Shown piece by piece: positions 1 through 11,505 of a DNA stretch of 64,000 bases; positions within the stretch are counted from its first letter, which is position 1, and each line of letters opens with the position of its first letter. The notes beneath the pieces are model-generated. The model made no database searches and had not been told where the DNA came from. It worked only from the letters and a program-made list of their open reading frames with translations. This stretch comes from Arctopsyche grandis. Its lineage: Eukaryota > Arthropoda > Insecta > Trichoptera > Hydropsychidae. The DNA lies in the NCBI RefSeq assembly GCF_051622035.1, contig NC_135367.1, positions 10,142,501 to 10,206,500 of the forward strand, given 5' to 3'. The translations under genes were made by a program, and so were the position numbers.

Positions 1-279
1 AAAATGCGAGCATTGAGAAGTTAATTTCACAACAGAAAAAATATAAAGCAACTTAAAATGAATGAAATGCGCATGAACACTGATCATTAAAGATCGACAT
101 CGTCTCAACCATCCAAGTTGGTCCACTCTGTATAATCGATGTTATCTTAATAACTCGCGAGTTAAGAATTTGTGGATTAAAACTGCTTTTTTATTGTAAT
201 TAAAAACATGGGAGTTTTTCAATTCTACATTTAACTGCTTTTTTATTGTTAAATGATCGAAAAATTTCTTTTTTTTCTT

Positions 280-319
280 TTAGGTGAGTCAAATAAAAAT
301 AATTATTTGACTCACCTAA
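280..319. repeat. Perfect 17-bp inverted repeat (hairpin)
   Basis: Two 17-base arms (280-296 and 303-319) are exact reverse complements around a 6-base loop. The arm reads TTAGGTGAGTCAAATAA. It lies in AT-rich DNA with no gene around it. It could be the core of a small palindromic transposon remnant; no target duplication is visible. Confidence 0.6.
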
Positions 320-411
320 TTAAAAACAGATTTTTTGCGTATTTTTCCGCAGAGTGAATTTATTTTAATAAACTTTCATTACATGAAATATTATTTAAAA
401 ACTCTTCACAG

Positions 412-690
412 GATGCGGAAAAATTCCATCTGAATAGAAATACTGACTTTGAAGTATCTGTGTATGGCAAAAATCCAATTGGAACTATTTCGCATAAAAA
501 TATTTATTTTATGCGCGAAAACGGTTACATGTTCAATCACTACTCAAATCCAAGACATCTGGTCACCTTAGGCATAACTAGGATACGGATTCCAAGAAGG
601 CTTATGATCTTGTTCACCAGATTATGCAATCAAAATCAAGCCGTCGAGGATTATCTGATATTTTTCATGCCTTTTACAATCCCACTTTGA
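412..690 (+). CDS. Unrecognised open frame, possibly a terminal exon
   Basis: A frame of 92 codons and a stop opens directly after an acceptor-like CTCTTCACAG (402-411) and ends with TGA at 688-690. It has no early ATG, so if real it would be the last exon of a gene whose other exons lie to the left. The peptide is mixed, with several His and Arg residues, and I recognise no domain. It may equally be a random frame or part of an old transposon. The sequence on both sides (1-411 and 691-830) is AT-rich and shows nothing else. Confidence 0.15.
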   Translation, partial: DAEKFHLNRNTDFEVSVYGKNPIGTISHKNIYFMRENGYMFNHYSNPRHLVTLGITRIRIPRRLMILFTRLCNQNQAVEDYLIFFMPFTIPL

Positions 691-830
691 GAATCAGATA
701 CAATATGTTTACTACTGCGGCAAGGTTTCTGACGTATTTGTAAAGTTAACTTAACAATTTTGTTTATTAATTGGTTATTTTTAACAATTTTTTTTATTGA
801 ATAAATTAATATACATATGTACCATAACTA

Positions 831-1389
831 CGGTGACCATATTTTTTTGGAGAAAATAAAGGACATATGAAGAAATGCTTTGTAACTTCAAAAAACGATT
901 TGTAACTTGTTTTTAATAACGAGGGTTTGTGCTGTAAAAAAATCAAAAAATTGTATACAGCTAATTTCAAAATTGCATGTGGTATAAATGCATGCTCCTA
1001 TGTATATAATGTGTCTATTTTTAATAGGGCTTTCTCATCGGTTCACATATTCTTAATAAACTAATGAAAATATTCGTTCAATGGGGGCATTAGATCCAAG
1101 GAAACATAAGGAAAATTCAGCGATTTTTTAAATTACTTATGCTGGCAGGGTTTATCACTCTGTTGTCATTCTTCGATCTTTTCATTTGTCGATCTAGATC
1201 TCCCCAACATTTTTATAGCAAAAAATAGAAACGATTTTTTAAGGTTCGCTGGTAGCATCGTCTTAGTTCCAGTGAAACATACTTTACAAAAAAAAGGACA
1301 AAAGGCCAATTTTAGAAAATAAATAAATCTAAACGACAGAACAGTGTAATAAAGGACTGTCCTCTTAAATGAAGGACGCATGGTCACCG
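831..1389 (-). mobile_element. Decayed hAT-like repeat, copy a
   Basis: The ends are inverted: CGGTGACCA at 831-839 and TGGTCACCG at 1381-1389. Read on the minus strand, it shares long stretches with the repeats at 20,287-20,899 and 29,386-31,646, including the words GAGGACAGTCC, GGATCTAATG and CATTTATACCA. The other copies carry remnants of a coding region with an FY..C..Y...W pattern also seen near 16.5 kb. The family call (hAT-like) comes from that pattern and the GTGACCATACG-type terminus. No intact frame remains in this copy. Confidence 0.5.
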
Positions 1390-2184
1390 TAACCGTAACC
1401 CATGCGATGATATTTCATCGGGTTTATCATTAGTTAATAATATTTCTGTCAGGAAGTGTTGGGTACATAAAATTAAGTGAAATAAACAGATTCAAATTCA
1501 TTATTAATAAAAGTATGTGCAATATATGAACTCATAAGATAAATTTATTAATTAATTTGATAATCAATTGTTTATTTTGATTATTATGTAAATAAAACAA
1601 ACACTCATTTATTAAAGAATTCTGTTTATGTTCATAGAAATTATGATATAACAACAAACACTAGGTCTAGTGAAGCAAAATTTTTTTCTTTAATTTATTA
1701 TTATGTAATATATAATTTCGAAAGAGACTTTGAAAGTATGTAAGTATTATTGGTTCGTAAATCCGTGATGTCAAGGTCGTCGAGCAAATGAATGAATATT
1801 CAAATAAATTTAGTAAAATGTTTACTATTAGATTGGCCATGTTTAAGCGATTTATATTTCAAATACCGAGCGAAGCCGAGTAAAAACACTAGTTATTAAT
1901 AATAATTAGTTATACGATTTTATAAACGCATATTTTTTCTAAATTCAAGTATCTGTAAGACAAAACACATGGCTGAAAACAGTGGACAAAATTAAAAAAA
2001 AACCCATATACATAAATAAAGCGGATATTAACCAAATAGATGCACTGTCAATTAGATCTAGTCTCTACAGTTTATCCATAGCATCCCAAAGTAGGTAAAA
2101 TCATTTTAAACGGTTTCAGTATCGAGGAAATTTATCCCCATTTAAGTTTGCATGTTTTATAATAATAAATGATTAAAAACTTCA
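1390..2184. other. AT-rich spacer, no gene seen
   Basis: About 0.8 kb of AT-rich DNA downstream of ZAD gene 1. A short word GAGCGAAGCCGAGT near 1,868 resembles pieces found in dispersed insect repeats, but I cannot delimit an element. No frame, RNA gene or tandem repeat is supported. The polyadenylation region of gene 1 should lie here; several AATAAA/ATTAAA-like words occur, and none stands out. Confidence 0.5.
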
Positions 2185-5100
2185 TCACATTGGCGCAGCT
2201 TTTCCCTGTATGTGAGTTCTCAAATGTTTCACTAAAGTGTTTTTGAAACCAAAAGATTTAAAACAGATTTTACACTGATGAGGTTTTTCCCCACTGTGAA
2301 TTTTAATATGTCCCGTTAAGTTAGACTGACTATTAAATAATTTTGAACATATTGAACATTGGTAATTTTTTTCCCCAGTATGAGTTTTCAAGTGTTTCAC
2401 AAGAGTGCCTTTGAAACCAAATGATTTTAAACAGATTGTGCACTGATGAGATTTTTCCCCATTGTGAATTTTAATATGTGTTCTCAAGATAGAGTTATCA
2501 TAAAATGATTTTGAACATATTCTACATTGGTAGGGTTTTTCCCCAGTGTGAGTTCTTAAGTGTGTCACAAGAAGATACTTTTCTTTGTATAATTTTAAGC
2601 ACACGTCGCATTGGTAGGGTTTTTCTCCAGTATGGGTTCCCATATGTTTTACAAGAAAAGACTTTCTCGTAAATGATTTGGAACAGATCTCGCACAAGTG
2701 AGGTCTTTCTCCAGTGTGAGTTCTCATATGATACATCAGCGATGATTTCGAAGCATATGATTTAAAGCAGACTTCGCACCGAAGCAAATTTTCTGGTGTG
2801 TGAATTTTAATATGTTCCGATAAGTTATACTGACTATGAAATAATTTTGAACATATTGAACATTGGTAATTTTTTTCCCCAGTATGAATTTTCAAGTGTT
2901 TCACAAGAACGGCTTTGAAACCAAATGATTTCAAACAGATTTTGCACTGATGAGGTCTTTCCCCACTGTGAGTTTTAACGTGTTTTGATAACCTAGTGTT
3001 ATCGTGAAATGATTTTGAACATATTTCACATATGTGAGTTTTTTCCTCTGTGTGAAATTTCAAGTGTGTCGCAAGATAATCCTTCCTACGGTATGATTTT
3101 AAGCACACTTCACATTGGTAAGGTTTTTCTCCAGTATGAGTTTTCATATGTTTTACAAGAGTAGACTTTATCGTAAATGATTTGGAACAGGTCTCGCATT
3201 GATGAGGTTTTTCTCCAGTGTGAGTTCTCATGTGATGCATCCGCGCTCTTTTCGAATTATATGATTTAAAGCAGACTTCGCACCGATACAAATTTTCCAT
3301 GTGCATTTTTTTCATGTGCACAGTTAGTATTAATTTTGTAGAACATGATTTAAAGCAGATTTTGCATAGGTGCGGTTCTTCCTGCGTATGGGTATTCAAA
3401 TGTTTCAATAGCATTCTTTTTGAACCAAATGAATTTAAGCACACTTTGCATTGGTAAGATTTTTTTCCAGAATGAGTTCTCATATGTTTTACAAGAAAAG
3501 ACTTTCTCGTAAATGATTTGGAACAGATCTCGCACAAGTAAGGTCTTTCTCCAGTGTGAGTTCTCATGTGATACATCCGCGCTGTTTTCGAAGTATATGA
3601 TTTAAAGCAGACTTCGCACCGATGCAAATTTTCCGATGTGTGAGTTTTCATATGGTAGGTTAGTAATGATTTTCTAGAAAATGATTTAAAGCACATTTCG
3701 CATTGGTGCGGTTTTTTCCCTGTGTGGGTGTTCAAATGTTGCATTAGCATGCTTTTGATGACAAATGATTTCAAACAGATTTTGCACTGATGAGGTCTTT
3801 CCCCACTGTGAGTTTTAACGTGTTTTGATAAACTAGTGCTACCGTGAAATGATTTTGAACATATTTCACATTTGTAAGGCTTTTCCCCTGTGTGAATTCT
3901 CAAGTGTGTCGCAAGATAATCCTTACTACTGAATGATTTTAAGCACACATCGCATTGGTAAGGTTTTTCTCCAGTATGAGTTCTCATATGTTTTACAAGA
4001 GCAAACTTATTCGGAAATTTTTTTAAACAGGTTTCGCATTGGTGAGGTTTTTCCCCAGTATGAATCATCATATGATGATTCAGCGATGATTTTATAGAAT
4101 ATGATTTAAAGCAGATTTCGCACTGATGCGGTTTCTCCTGTATGTGGGTTTTTAAATGTCTCGCAAGATAACTCTTTGAACCAAATGATTTTGAACAATT
4201 ATGGCATTGATAATGTTTTTCCGCATTATGAGTTTTAAGGTGTGACAACAAATTAGAACTATCATTAAATGGTTTTAAACATATTCCACATTGGTAAGGT
4301 TTTTCTCCAGTGTGAGTTCTCATATGTGTAACTAAAGTATATTTAACGCTAAATGATTTTAAACAAATATCACACTGGTAAAGTTTTTCCCCGGTGTGAG
4401 TTTTCATATGCTTCAAAAGTGAATACTTATATGTAAATGATTTAAAACAGGTATTACATTTGTGAAGTTTTACTCCATGGCGTATTTTCAAGTGGTTCAC
4501 AAGATTACTTCTCAAAAGAAATGATCTTGAACAAATGTCGCATTGGTAAGTTTCCCCCCAAATATGAGTACTCAAATGATTCAAGTATGCAGAGTTCCTA
4601 CTAAATCTTTTAGAGCAAGTAGCACATTTGTATTGCTTATACGTATTTGGAATATCAACAATCTTATCTTCATGCATCTGTAAAATATATATGAACATGT
4701 TATTTTTAAATTTCTTAAAATGGCATATCTCACATCCACGAAAAATAATATTACCGGTTCAATTTGATCTACTGTTGAGTGTTTGATATCTTTTAATAAT
4801 TCCAATTCCCATTCATTATGTTCATCATTATCGGGAGAATCGGGGATACTCGGTTCGGAACCAAATTCGTTTTGCCATATTAAATCATCCAGTAAAATTT
4901 CTTCTCTTTTGATATCCAAGCACTGGGTTAATCTCAGTTTTAACGTTTCCTCGCTTTGAATGCATACGTTTTTAAAATTGCTAAGCAGATTCAGGTTATT
5001 TTCACACATAATGCATATCACTTCTGGCAGCATGTCACCTTTCTTAACCTGAAAACAAAAGTAAACTATTGAAATGAATGATAGACAATGTCAACGACGA

Positions 5101-5329
5101 AACCCGATAATAGTAACCAGTGCTAAATGCAGTGAGGTAGACAGGCGAATACTAGTCAAATAATGGGAATACAAGGTTTTCAAATGTCATAACAGCATTA
5201 TAAATAAATGAAACCGACCTGGAGCTGACAGCAGTTTGAAATGCGTTGCACCAAAGGTTCAGGATTATCAAAGATGGAGACAAAAGATATGGCTGGTGAT
5301 GAACAGAGACAGAGTCGACACTCCATCAT
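2185..5329 (-). CDS. ZAD-C2H2 zinc finger protein 1, 29 fingers
   Basis: Three coding exons on the minus strand: 5329-5219, 5048-4755 and 4677-2185, giving 965 aa. Introns (5218-5049 and 4754-4678) have GT/AG borders. Exon 1 and the start of exon 2 make a ZAD domain with zinc ligands C4, C7, C49 and C52. An acidic stretch follows (EEILLDDLIW, then DSPDND). Exon 3 holds 29 tandem C2H2 fingers of 28 residues joined by TGEKP-like linkers. ZAD domains pair with each other; the fingers should bind DNA, so this is a likely nuclear regulator with unknown targets. The start is the double ATG just before ECRLC; the second (5326) matches gene 2. Exon 2 is exactly 294 nt, as in genes 2 and 4. After the last finger the frame leaves the finger register (ends GKAAPM), although another reading frame continues finger-like for a few residues, so the ancestral protein was longer. 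Function of the individual gene is not known. Confidence 0.9.
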
Positions 5330-5626
5330 TTGCCCCTTCTCGTCAATTTCATTCTGTACCTAAACGAAATAAACACACAAGAAATACTACTGTCAAAATT
5401 TACGAATCAAAATACCTATCAAAACTTTGACGTTTGGAAAAACTCATACAAAATTTAACGCCATGCTTGTTTCGTTTAGCAGACTTTGATTAAGTCTATG
5501 TAGTTTTGTTCGTTTCCACCCAATCTGACCGGTTAGAGTGTACACAAAATAACAAATTGAAAATGGAACTTTTAAGGAATTAATATTGGCGTTTTGACAG
5601 TTGGAGCTTGTACAAACTCGGCAGAA
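5330..5626. promoter_or_regulatory. Upstream region of ZAD gene 1, shared with gene 2
   Basis: About 150-200 bp upstream of the gene 1 ATG match the region upstream of gene 2 (15,588-15,730). Shared words include ACTGTCAAAAT, TCATACAAAATTT and AGCAGACTTTGA. The gene duplication therefore carried the proximal promoter along. I see no convincing TATA box. Confidence 0.4.
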
Positions 5627-5791
5627 GGTCTGACCGCAATGTGCGTCAGTCGACTGCTAAGACACGACACGGCAGTGTGTGACAATATTTGGTAAACCGC
5701 ACTTGAACGACAGCGATGCGACACTACGCAGTAAATTATGTCACTCGTTCGTTCGGTACCTCGGAGCGAGATCGACGAAATGGACCGTTTA
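5626..5791. repeat. Partial copy of the neighbouring Harbinger-type MITE
   Basis: It begins with AAGGTCTGACCGCA near 5,626 and repeats, with changes, the left half of the element at 5792-5962 (shared words CAGTCGACTGCT-like and ACACGACACGGCA). The right terminus is not recognisable, so it looks like a truncated or rearranged copy sitting in tandem with the complete one. Confidence 0.45.
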
Positions 5792-5962
5792 AGGTCTGAC
5801 CGCACTATACGGCCGTCGACTGCTGCAGCACGACACAACACGGCAAAGTTGATACAAAAGGCAACTCTGTCGCGTGACGTGTAGTGCGTTATATCTCATA
5901 CAATTTCATACAAACAATATTTGGCCGCACTATTTAGTGCAATATTTAGTGCGGTCAGACCT
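5792..5962. mobile_element. 171-bp MITE with TTA target duplication, Harbinger-type
   Basis: Inverted termini AGGTCTGACCGCACTA (left) and its complement at the right are flanked on both sides by TTA (5789-5791 and 5963-5965). A 3-bp TWA duplication is typical of PIF/Harbinger elements; the termini alone would not decide it. No coding capacity. The right flank falls inside a MADF-like coding fragment (see 5954-6095), so it either inserted there or mobilised together with it. Confidence 0.6.
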
Positions 5963-6095
5963 TTAATCCCATTTCCCTGGCAATTTCTTTCCAAATGTTG
6001 TTTTTTCTGGTACTATTAACATAATTTGCATTTTGGAGATTATATAATAATGATATATGTATAACTGAAATTAGCTTTTCCTCGTCGGATGACAT
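5954..6095 (-). pseudogene. MADF-domain coding fragment
   Basis: From ATG at 6095 a frame of about 46 codons begins MSSDEEKLISVIH and continues with LLYN, a spaced Y, and WKEIAREMG. This is the N-terminal half of a MADF domain (Leu/Val-rich helix, LYN, then W..IA..MG). The frame stops at 5954 inside the adjoining MITE. MADF proteins occur as insect transcription factors and as accessory DNA-binding proteins of Harbinger transposons, so this could be a broken host gene or transposon cargo. The second half of the domain was not found in the next few hundred bases. Confidence 0.55.
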
Positions 6096-6099
6096 TTTT

Positions 6100-7161
6100 A
6101 CTAACTAACCCTCGTTTTGGGCGCCAAACAAGATTTGACTGATGTGCAGTGTTGCACCGCTTACTATAGCTTGTATTTTACTGTTAAGTATTTTAGAGAT
6201 TAATTCATAATATTTAATTTTTGATGCTTCAAATGGAATTAAAAATGTGTTTGGATCAAATAAAATAAATATGATATGTTGGGTACGCGTCACTTATCTC
6301 CAACGAAAGAAATATTTGAACAGGCTATGCCTTTATTTATTTATAAATGGACACAAATGAATCAGACTCAATTCATAACTTATATGATCTCCTAATGGTT
6401 CTCAACACATCAAAATTAGTATGAAGGTACAGCAACACGCTCACCTTCCCACAAAAATTGAAATCGTTTAACCTGACCATTAAAAATCTTTTAAAAAAGA
6501 GGAAACCTTTCGAGACACGTTTTTACAGTCGACATAGTGGTAAAACAATGTTTATCGTTTTACACTGAGCCTTTATTATTTTATACTGTTCCTTTATTAT
6601 TGTATTGTCCCTTTATTATTTTTATTCTGACCAGTTATTAAATTTTACTGACAGTTTGCTATTTTTACATACCTCCTTTACGTTTCACTTATGATTACAA
6701 TTCAGGAAAAAGTTTGCCTCTTATCCGATCGTTTTCATACTTTGCCATATTGCTTATTTTGGTCATCAATATAAGTAAATGGATCCTTCGCCATTACGAT
6801 GGTGCAAAAATATCGTGTAAGACGCGTTTTAAATCTACCCGGCGAGATAGTCATTGACGTTTATCCACCGTTTGTTTAATAGTTTTAAACATAGATGGCG
6901 GTAGTAAAATAAAATTATTGATATTTTTATTCGAAATAATAATTTTATATACAAATTATAGAATAGGTATGTTTTTAAAAAACTTTTTTTTTATACTGTC
7001 CATTCTTTATTTATATAAACATACATTTAATAATATAATAGTGACCATTTTGTCAATAAAATACTGGCTGTAAAGCGATTTCAGTACTCACCGACGCTTA
7101 ATGACTGTCGTAGAGCTGCCACACATGTAACCAAATTTATAGAATTATCATATATAATAAT
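6100..7161. other. AT-rich spacer with a degenerate CCTTTATTATT repeat
   Basis: No gene is supported. At about 6,565-6,660 a motif like CCTTTATTATTTTATACTGT recurs three to four times with drift, a short decayed minisatellite. The rest is AT-rich and unstructured by eye. Confidence 0.45.
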
Positions 7162-7267
7162 TAGAGGTAGAACCGGAAGCGCGCCGTATATTCCATTATT
7201 GTAAATGCTTTAACAATGCATTTACAACATGTGAACAAAGAACAGCGCGCTCTGGGTCCGCTCTTTA
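7162..7267. mobile_element. hAT-type MITE, 106 bp, TSD ATAATAAT
   Basis: The 8-bp direct repeat ATAATAAT flanks it exactly (7154-7161 and 7268-7275). It starts TAGAGGTAG and ends CTCTTTA. The middle contains TGTAAATGC and GCATTTACA in inverted order, the same fold-back core as in the copies at 11,974, 34,771 and 41,707. An 8-bp duplication and a TAG-type terminus point to hAT. No coding capacity. Confidence 0.7.
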
Positions 7268-7572
7268 ATAATAATTGTCTATTGCGTGCATGCGTGTGAC
7301 ATGCTCCGTCCCTCTTTCTCCCCTTGGAATCGTATATCGTACAAAGAGACGCGGCATGGTGTGGGCTTTGCGCATGTTACATCGTTCACATTTATAATAT
7401 TTAAAATTTAATTAATTTTTTTGAAAAAAAATCGTATTTTTCATTTATTCTTTTGTTTATGTCGGCCGATGCCAAGTGCACAAGTATGTGCACATAGGCC
7501 ATCATAATAGAATAGGTATAGATAAAAAGTAATTTAATTTATAGTGTATGTGTTTGAATTTCATAAACATAC
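7268..7572. other. Spacer, no gene seen
   Basis: It begins moderately GC-rich and ends AT-rich. I see no frame or repeat in it. Its last four bases (ATAC, 7569-7572) are the left target duplication of the LTR element that follows. Confidence 0.5.
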
Positions 7573-8655
7573 TGTAGGAATCTCGTCGTCGTCATCGTCA
7601 TCGAAACATTCGAGAATATTCCGCAACAACAAACTACATTCCCGAAACCCAGACGACATGCACCTGCAGTCGTTATATTAAACTCAGGCGGAACGCCCCT
7701 ACCAGTCGAGTGGAACCAAAACGGTCGAAACACGCCGCCACCATTAAAATACATCGAGCGGAAAGGCGCCAAGCATTCCAGAAAATTCGACGCCTCGACG
7801 AAAACAAAATTCCTCTCGTACGCGTCAATAACCACTTCCATCAAGCATTCCAGAAAATTCGACGCCTCGACGAAAACAAAATTCCTTTCGTACGCGTCAA
7901 TAACCACTTCCACCAAGCATTCCAAAAACACTATAAAAGGAGGTACAACCCAAACCACGCCAGTCGACCCACAACAGCAAGCGTCGACACACAGCACCAG
8001 ACCAGTCGACCCACAACAGCAAGCGTCGACACACAGCACCAGACCAGTCGACCCACAACAGCAAGCGTCGACACACAGCACCAGACCAGTCGACCCACAA
8101 CAGCAAGCGTCGACACACAGCACCAGACCAGTCGACCCACAACAGCAAGCGTCGACACACAGCACCAGACCAGTCGACCCAGAGCAGCAAGCGTCGACAC
8201 ACAGCAGCAGACCAGTCAACATACAGCTCCTGACCAGCCACCACTACACTACGCGGACTTGGAAGATCAACCAGCCGGACGAGCCAGCAACACACTGCCG
8301 TATCCAGAGACCTTCCGTACATAGCTGAATGCTGAGCCAGCGACACTCTACCATATCCAGAGACCGCTGAACGACATACTTTTGCCCACAAATACCATAC
8401 CTTTGTACAACCATAGGCAAACAATAAAACTTTATAAAACTAGCACAACAGTGTTTCGTTAGGCCGGGATACGGTCAACACACATGTAACCCGCCTACAT
8501 TGGTACTAATCCGACGTGATCTACGCAACCTTCTGATCATCCAACAGCGCTGTCAACACATCGCTACCCCGCCTACATTGGTGACCCCATCTTTGAACCA
8601 CACAACAGTGTTTCGTTAGGCCGGGATACGGTCAACACATCGTACCCCGCCTACA
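7573..8655 (+). repeat. 5' LTR with TATA box, poly(A) signal and minisatellites
   Basis: It contains a TATA box (TATAAAA, 7932-7938) and an AATAAA signal (8423-8428). Two internal minisatellites are present: a 72-bp unit twice (7771-7914) and a 42-bp unit six times (7961-8212, starting CAGTCGACCC). The final ~220 bp repeat the LTR-end/leader junction words (GCCTACATTGGT and GTTTCGTTAGGCCGGG), so leader sequence appears to have been absorbed into the LTR. Long open frames across the repeats follow from unit lengths divisible by three and are not evidence of a protein. Confidence 0.8.
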
Positions 8656-8689
8656 TTGGTGACCCCATCTTTGAACTACGCAGCCTTCA

Positions 8690-8960
8690 TAGCAGTCAAC
8701 AGCGCAGTCAACATCGCAGCCCACAGCGCAGCCTACATAGCAGCCTACATCGCAGCCTTCATAGCTGTCAACAGCGCAGTCAACACGGCAGCCCACAGTG
8801 CAGCCTCCACAACAACCAACAGCCGCCACGACAGCAGTCAACAGCGCAGCCTACATAGCAGCCCACATCGCAGCCTACATAGCAGCCCACATCGCAGCCT
8901 ACATAGCAGCCCACATCGCAGCCTACATAGCAGCCCACAGCGCAGCCTACAAAGCAACAG
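8690..8960. repeat. 24-bp minisatellite inside the LTR element
   Basis: A unit close to CATAGCAGCCCACATCGCAG recurs about eleven times with drift; the cleanest copies are at 8,845-8,960. It lies just after the 5' LTR leader. All three frames are open across much of it because of the simple composition. Confidence 0.7.
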
Positions 8961-9235
8961 CAACATGGTGTGAAAGTACATATGGACCAGCTACCAACAC
9001 AACCCGCTGTTGAGTCAACCCACTCCAGCACAACCGGCGAAACAAATCGCCACTGAGCCAACTAGCTCCAACACAACACAGCCGCTGTCGAGACAACTAA
9101 CTCCAGCACAATCAGCACAACGCCTGCACAACAACACCGTCCAGACCACCAACCTTGACTATCAACGTAGCCTAGACAGAATAAGCAACATGGTAGAAAA
9201 GAACAACTCGGACTGGTACGCAAAACGAGACCCGC

Positions 9236-9845
9236 TGTCGAGACAACCGACTCCAGCACAACCAACGAAGACCAGCACTCAACGCACTTCGTCAACCAAC
9301 GTTCTTCACGCAAGATCCGCTGTCGAGACAACTAACTCCAGCACAACCAACGAAGACCAGCACTCAACGCACTTCGTCAACCAACGTTCTTCACGCAAGA
9401 TCCGCTGTCGAGACAACTAACTCCAGCACAACCAACGAAGACCAGCACTCAACGCACTTCGTCAACCAACGTTCTTCACGCAAGATCCGCTGTCGAGACA
9501 ACTAACTCCAGCACAACCAACGAAGACCAGCACTCAACGCACTTCGTCAACCAACGTTCTTCACGCAAGATCCGCTGTCGAGACAACTAACTCCAGCACA
9601 ACCAACGAAGACCAGCACTCAACGCACTTCGTCAACCAACGTTCTTCACGCAAGATCCGCTGTCGAGACAACTAACTCCAGCACAACCAACGAAGACCAG
9701 CACTCAACGCACTTCGTCAACCAACGTTCTTCACGCAAGATCCGCTGTCGAGACAACTAACTCCAGCACAACCAACGAAGACCAGCACTCAACGCACTTC
9801 ATCAACCAACGTTCTTCACGCAAGACCCGCTGCCGAGACAACTAA
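9236..9845. repeat. 85-bp tandem repeat inside the LTR element, about 7 copies
   Basis: A unit beginning near GTCGAGACAACTAACTCCAG recurs every 85 bp (for example near 9,325, 9,410 and 9,495) with almost no change; the first and last copies are more diverged. Its sequence is unrelated to the 85-bp satellite that begins at 42.5 kb, so the shared period is probably coincidence. Confidence 0.75.
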
Positions 9846-10134
9846 CTCCAGCACAACCAGCAAAACAGTCACGCGAATGACTCCACGCAGAACACAGCAG
9901 CCTGCACAACAGCACCATCCAAGCCATCGCAAACCTTCACTACCAACGCAGCTCGCCCAAAATAAGCAACCTGGTAGAGAACAAGACTTGGACCGGCATG
10001 CAACACAAGACCCGCTGTCGAGACAACTTTCTCCAGCACAACCGGACAAACAACGACGCCATCGAGTCAATAGACTCCAACACATCAAGATTCCCACAAA
10101 ATCACACACATCGTTAACACTCACCGGAGAGCCA

Positions 10135-11217
10135 TGTAGGAATCTCGTCGTCGTCATCGTCATCGAAACATTCGAGAATATTCCGCAACAACAAACTACA
10201 TTCCCGAAACCCAGACGACATGCACCTGCAGTCGTTATATTAAACTCAGGCGGAACGCCCCTACCAGTCGAGTGGAACCAAAACGGTCGAAACACGCCGC
10301 CACCATTAAAATACATCGAGCGGAAAGGCGCCAAGCATTCCAGAAAATTCGACGCCTCGACGAAAACAAAATTCCTCTCGTACGCGTCAATAACCACTTC
10401 CATCAAGCATTCCAGAAAATTCGACGCCTCGACGAAAACAAAATTCCTTTCGTACGCGTCAATAACCACTTCCACCAAGCATTCCAAAAACACTATAAAA
10501 GGAGGTACAACCCAAACCACGCCAGTCGACCCACAACAGCAAGCGTCGACACACAGCACCAGACCAGTCGACCCACAACAGCAAGCGTCGACACACAGCA
10601 CCAGACCAGTCGACCCACAACAGCAAGCGTCGACACACAGCACCAGACCAGTCGACCCACAACAGCAAGCGTCGACACACAGCACCAGACCAGTCGACCC
10701 ACAACAGCAAGCGTCGACACACAGCACCAGACCAGTCGACCCAGAGCAGCAAGCGTCGACACACAGCAGCAGACCAGTCAACATACAGCTCCTGACCAGC
10801 CACCACTACACTACGCGGACTTGGAAGATCAACCAGCCGGACGAGCCAGCAACACACTGCCGTATCCAGAGACCTTCCGTACATAGCTGAATGCTGAGCC
10901 AGCGACACTCTACCATATCCAGAGACCGCTGAACGACATACTTTTGCCCACAAATACCATACCTTTGTACAACCATAGGCAAACAATAAAACTTTATAAA
11001 ACTAGCACAACAGTGTTTCGTTAGGCCGGGATACGGTCAACACACATGTAACCCGCCTACATTGGTACTAATCCGACGTGATCTACGCAACCTTCTGATC
11101 ATCCAACAGCGCTGTCAACACATCGCTACCCCGCCTACATTGGTGACCCCATCTTTGAACCACACAACAGTGTTTCGTTAGGCCGGGATACGGTCAACAC
11201 ATCGTACCCCGCCTACA
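10135..11217 (+). repeat. 3' LTR of the 7.6-11.2 kb element
   Basis: Copy of 7573-8655 at a constant offset of 2,562 bp, including the same 42-bp and 72-bp minisatellites and the same end. By eye I find no differences, which makes the element young. It is followed by ATAC, the right target duplication. Confidence 0.8.
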
Positions 11218-11221
11218 ATAC

Positions 11222-11505
11222 AAATCAATTAAATAAAAAAATGACAGTAAAAATGAGAACAAAAAAAAGTATTAGACGGAAGAAAAAATACGTTTTGGCT
11301 ACAACACAACAAAGATTCAACGATTTTATTTATAGTTATAATGTAATATAAATTTATGATTTTTATAAAGAAATTATAAAATTTCAATTTATTTAGTGGA
11401 CTGTAAGTTGACGCGTACCGTAATACTATTAATTAAAGAGTCCGAATCAGTTGAATTTTTACGACTCAATAATTTAATGTCGTCAATAAAATTGAGTTAC
11501 CAAAA
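11222..11505. other. AT-rich spacer
   Basis: Very AT-rich, with no frame or repeat structure that I can support. Confidence 0.5.

Larger units (their letters stand above)
7573..11217 (+). mobile_element. Young non-autonomous LTR retroelement (fossil)
   Basis: Two long direct repeats (7573-8655 and 10135-11217, 1,083 bp each) start TGTAGG and end CCTACA. The whole is flanked by a 4-bp duplication ATAC (7569-7572 and 11218-11221). Directly after the left repeat comes TTGGTGACCCC, a primer-site-like leader. The internal part (8656-10134) is tandem repeats with no Gag, protease, reverse transcriptase or integrase that I can recognise. It therefore looks structurally whole as an LTR element but not self-sufficient. 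The two LTRs look the same wherever I compared them, which means recent insertion. A Ty3/gypsy or BEL partner is possible; the 4-bp duplication alone does not settle it. Confidence 0.8.

Noticed and set aside
1166-1387. 73-codon minus-strand frame
   Set aside because: Lies inside the decayed hAT-like repeat (copy a) and has no domain.
3350-3535. Separate small protein inside gene 1 exon 3
   Set aside because: Shadow frame of the zinc finger exon.
9236-9845. Relationship between the 85-bp repeat of the LTR element and the 85-bp satellite
   Set aside because: The same period but no shared sequence.
7539-10890. Long frames (175-337 codons) on both strands at 7.5-10.9 kb as proteins
   Set aside because: They run through 42-, 72- and 24-bp minisatellites of an LTR element on several frames at once; low complexity and no domain.
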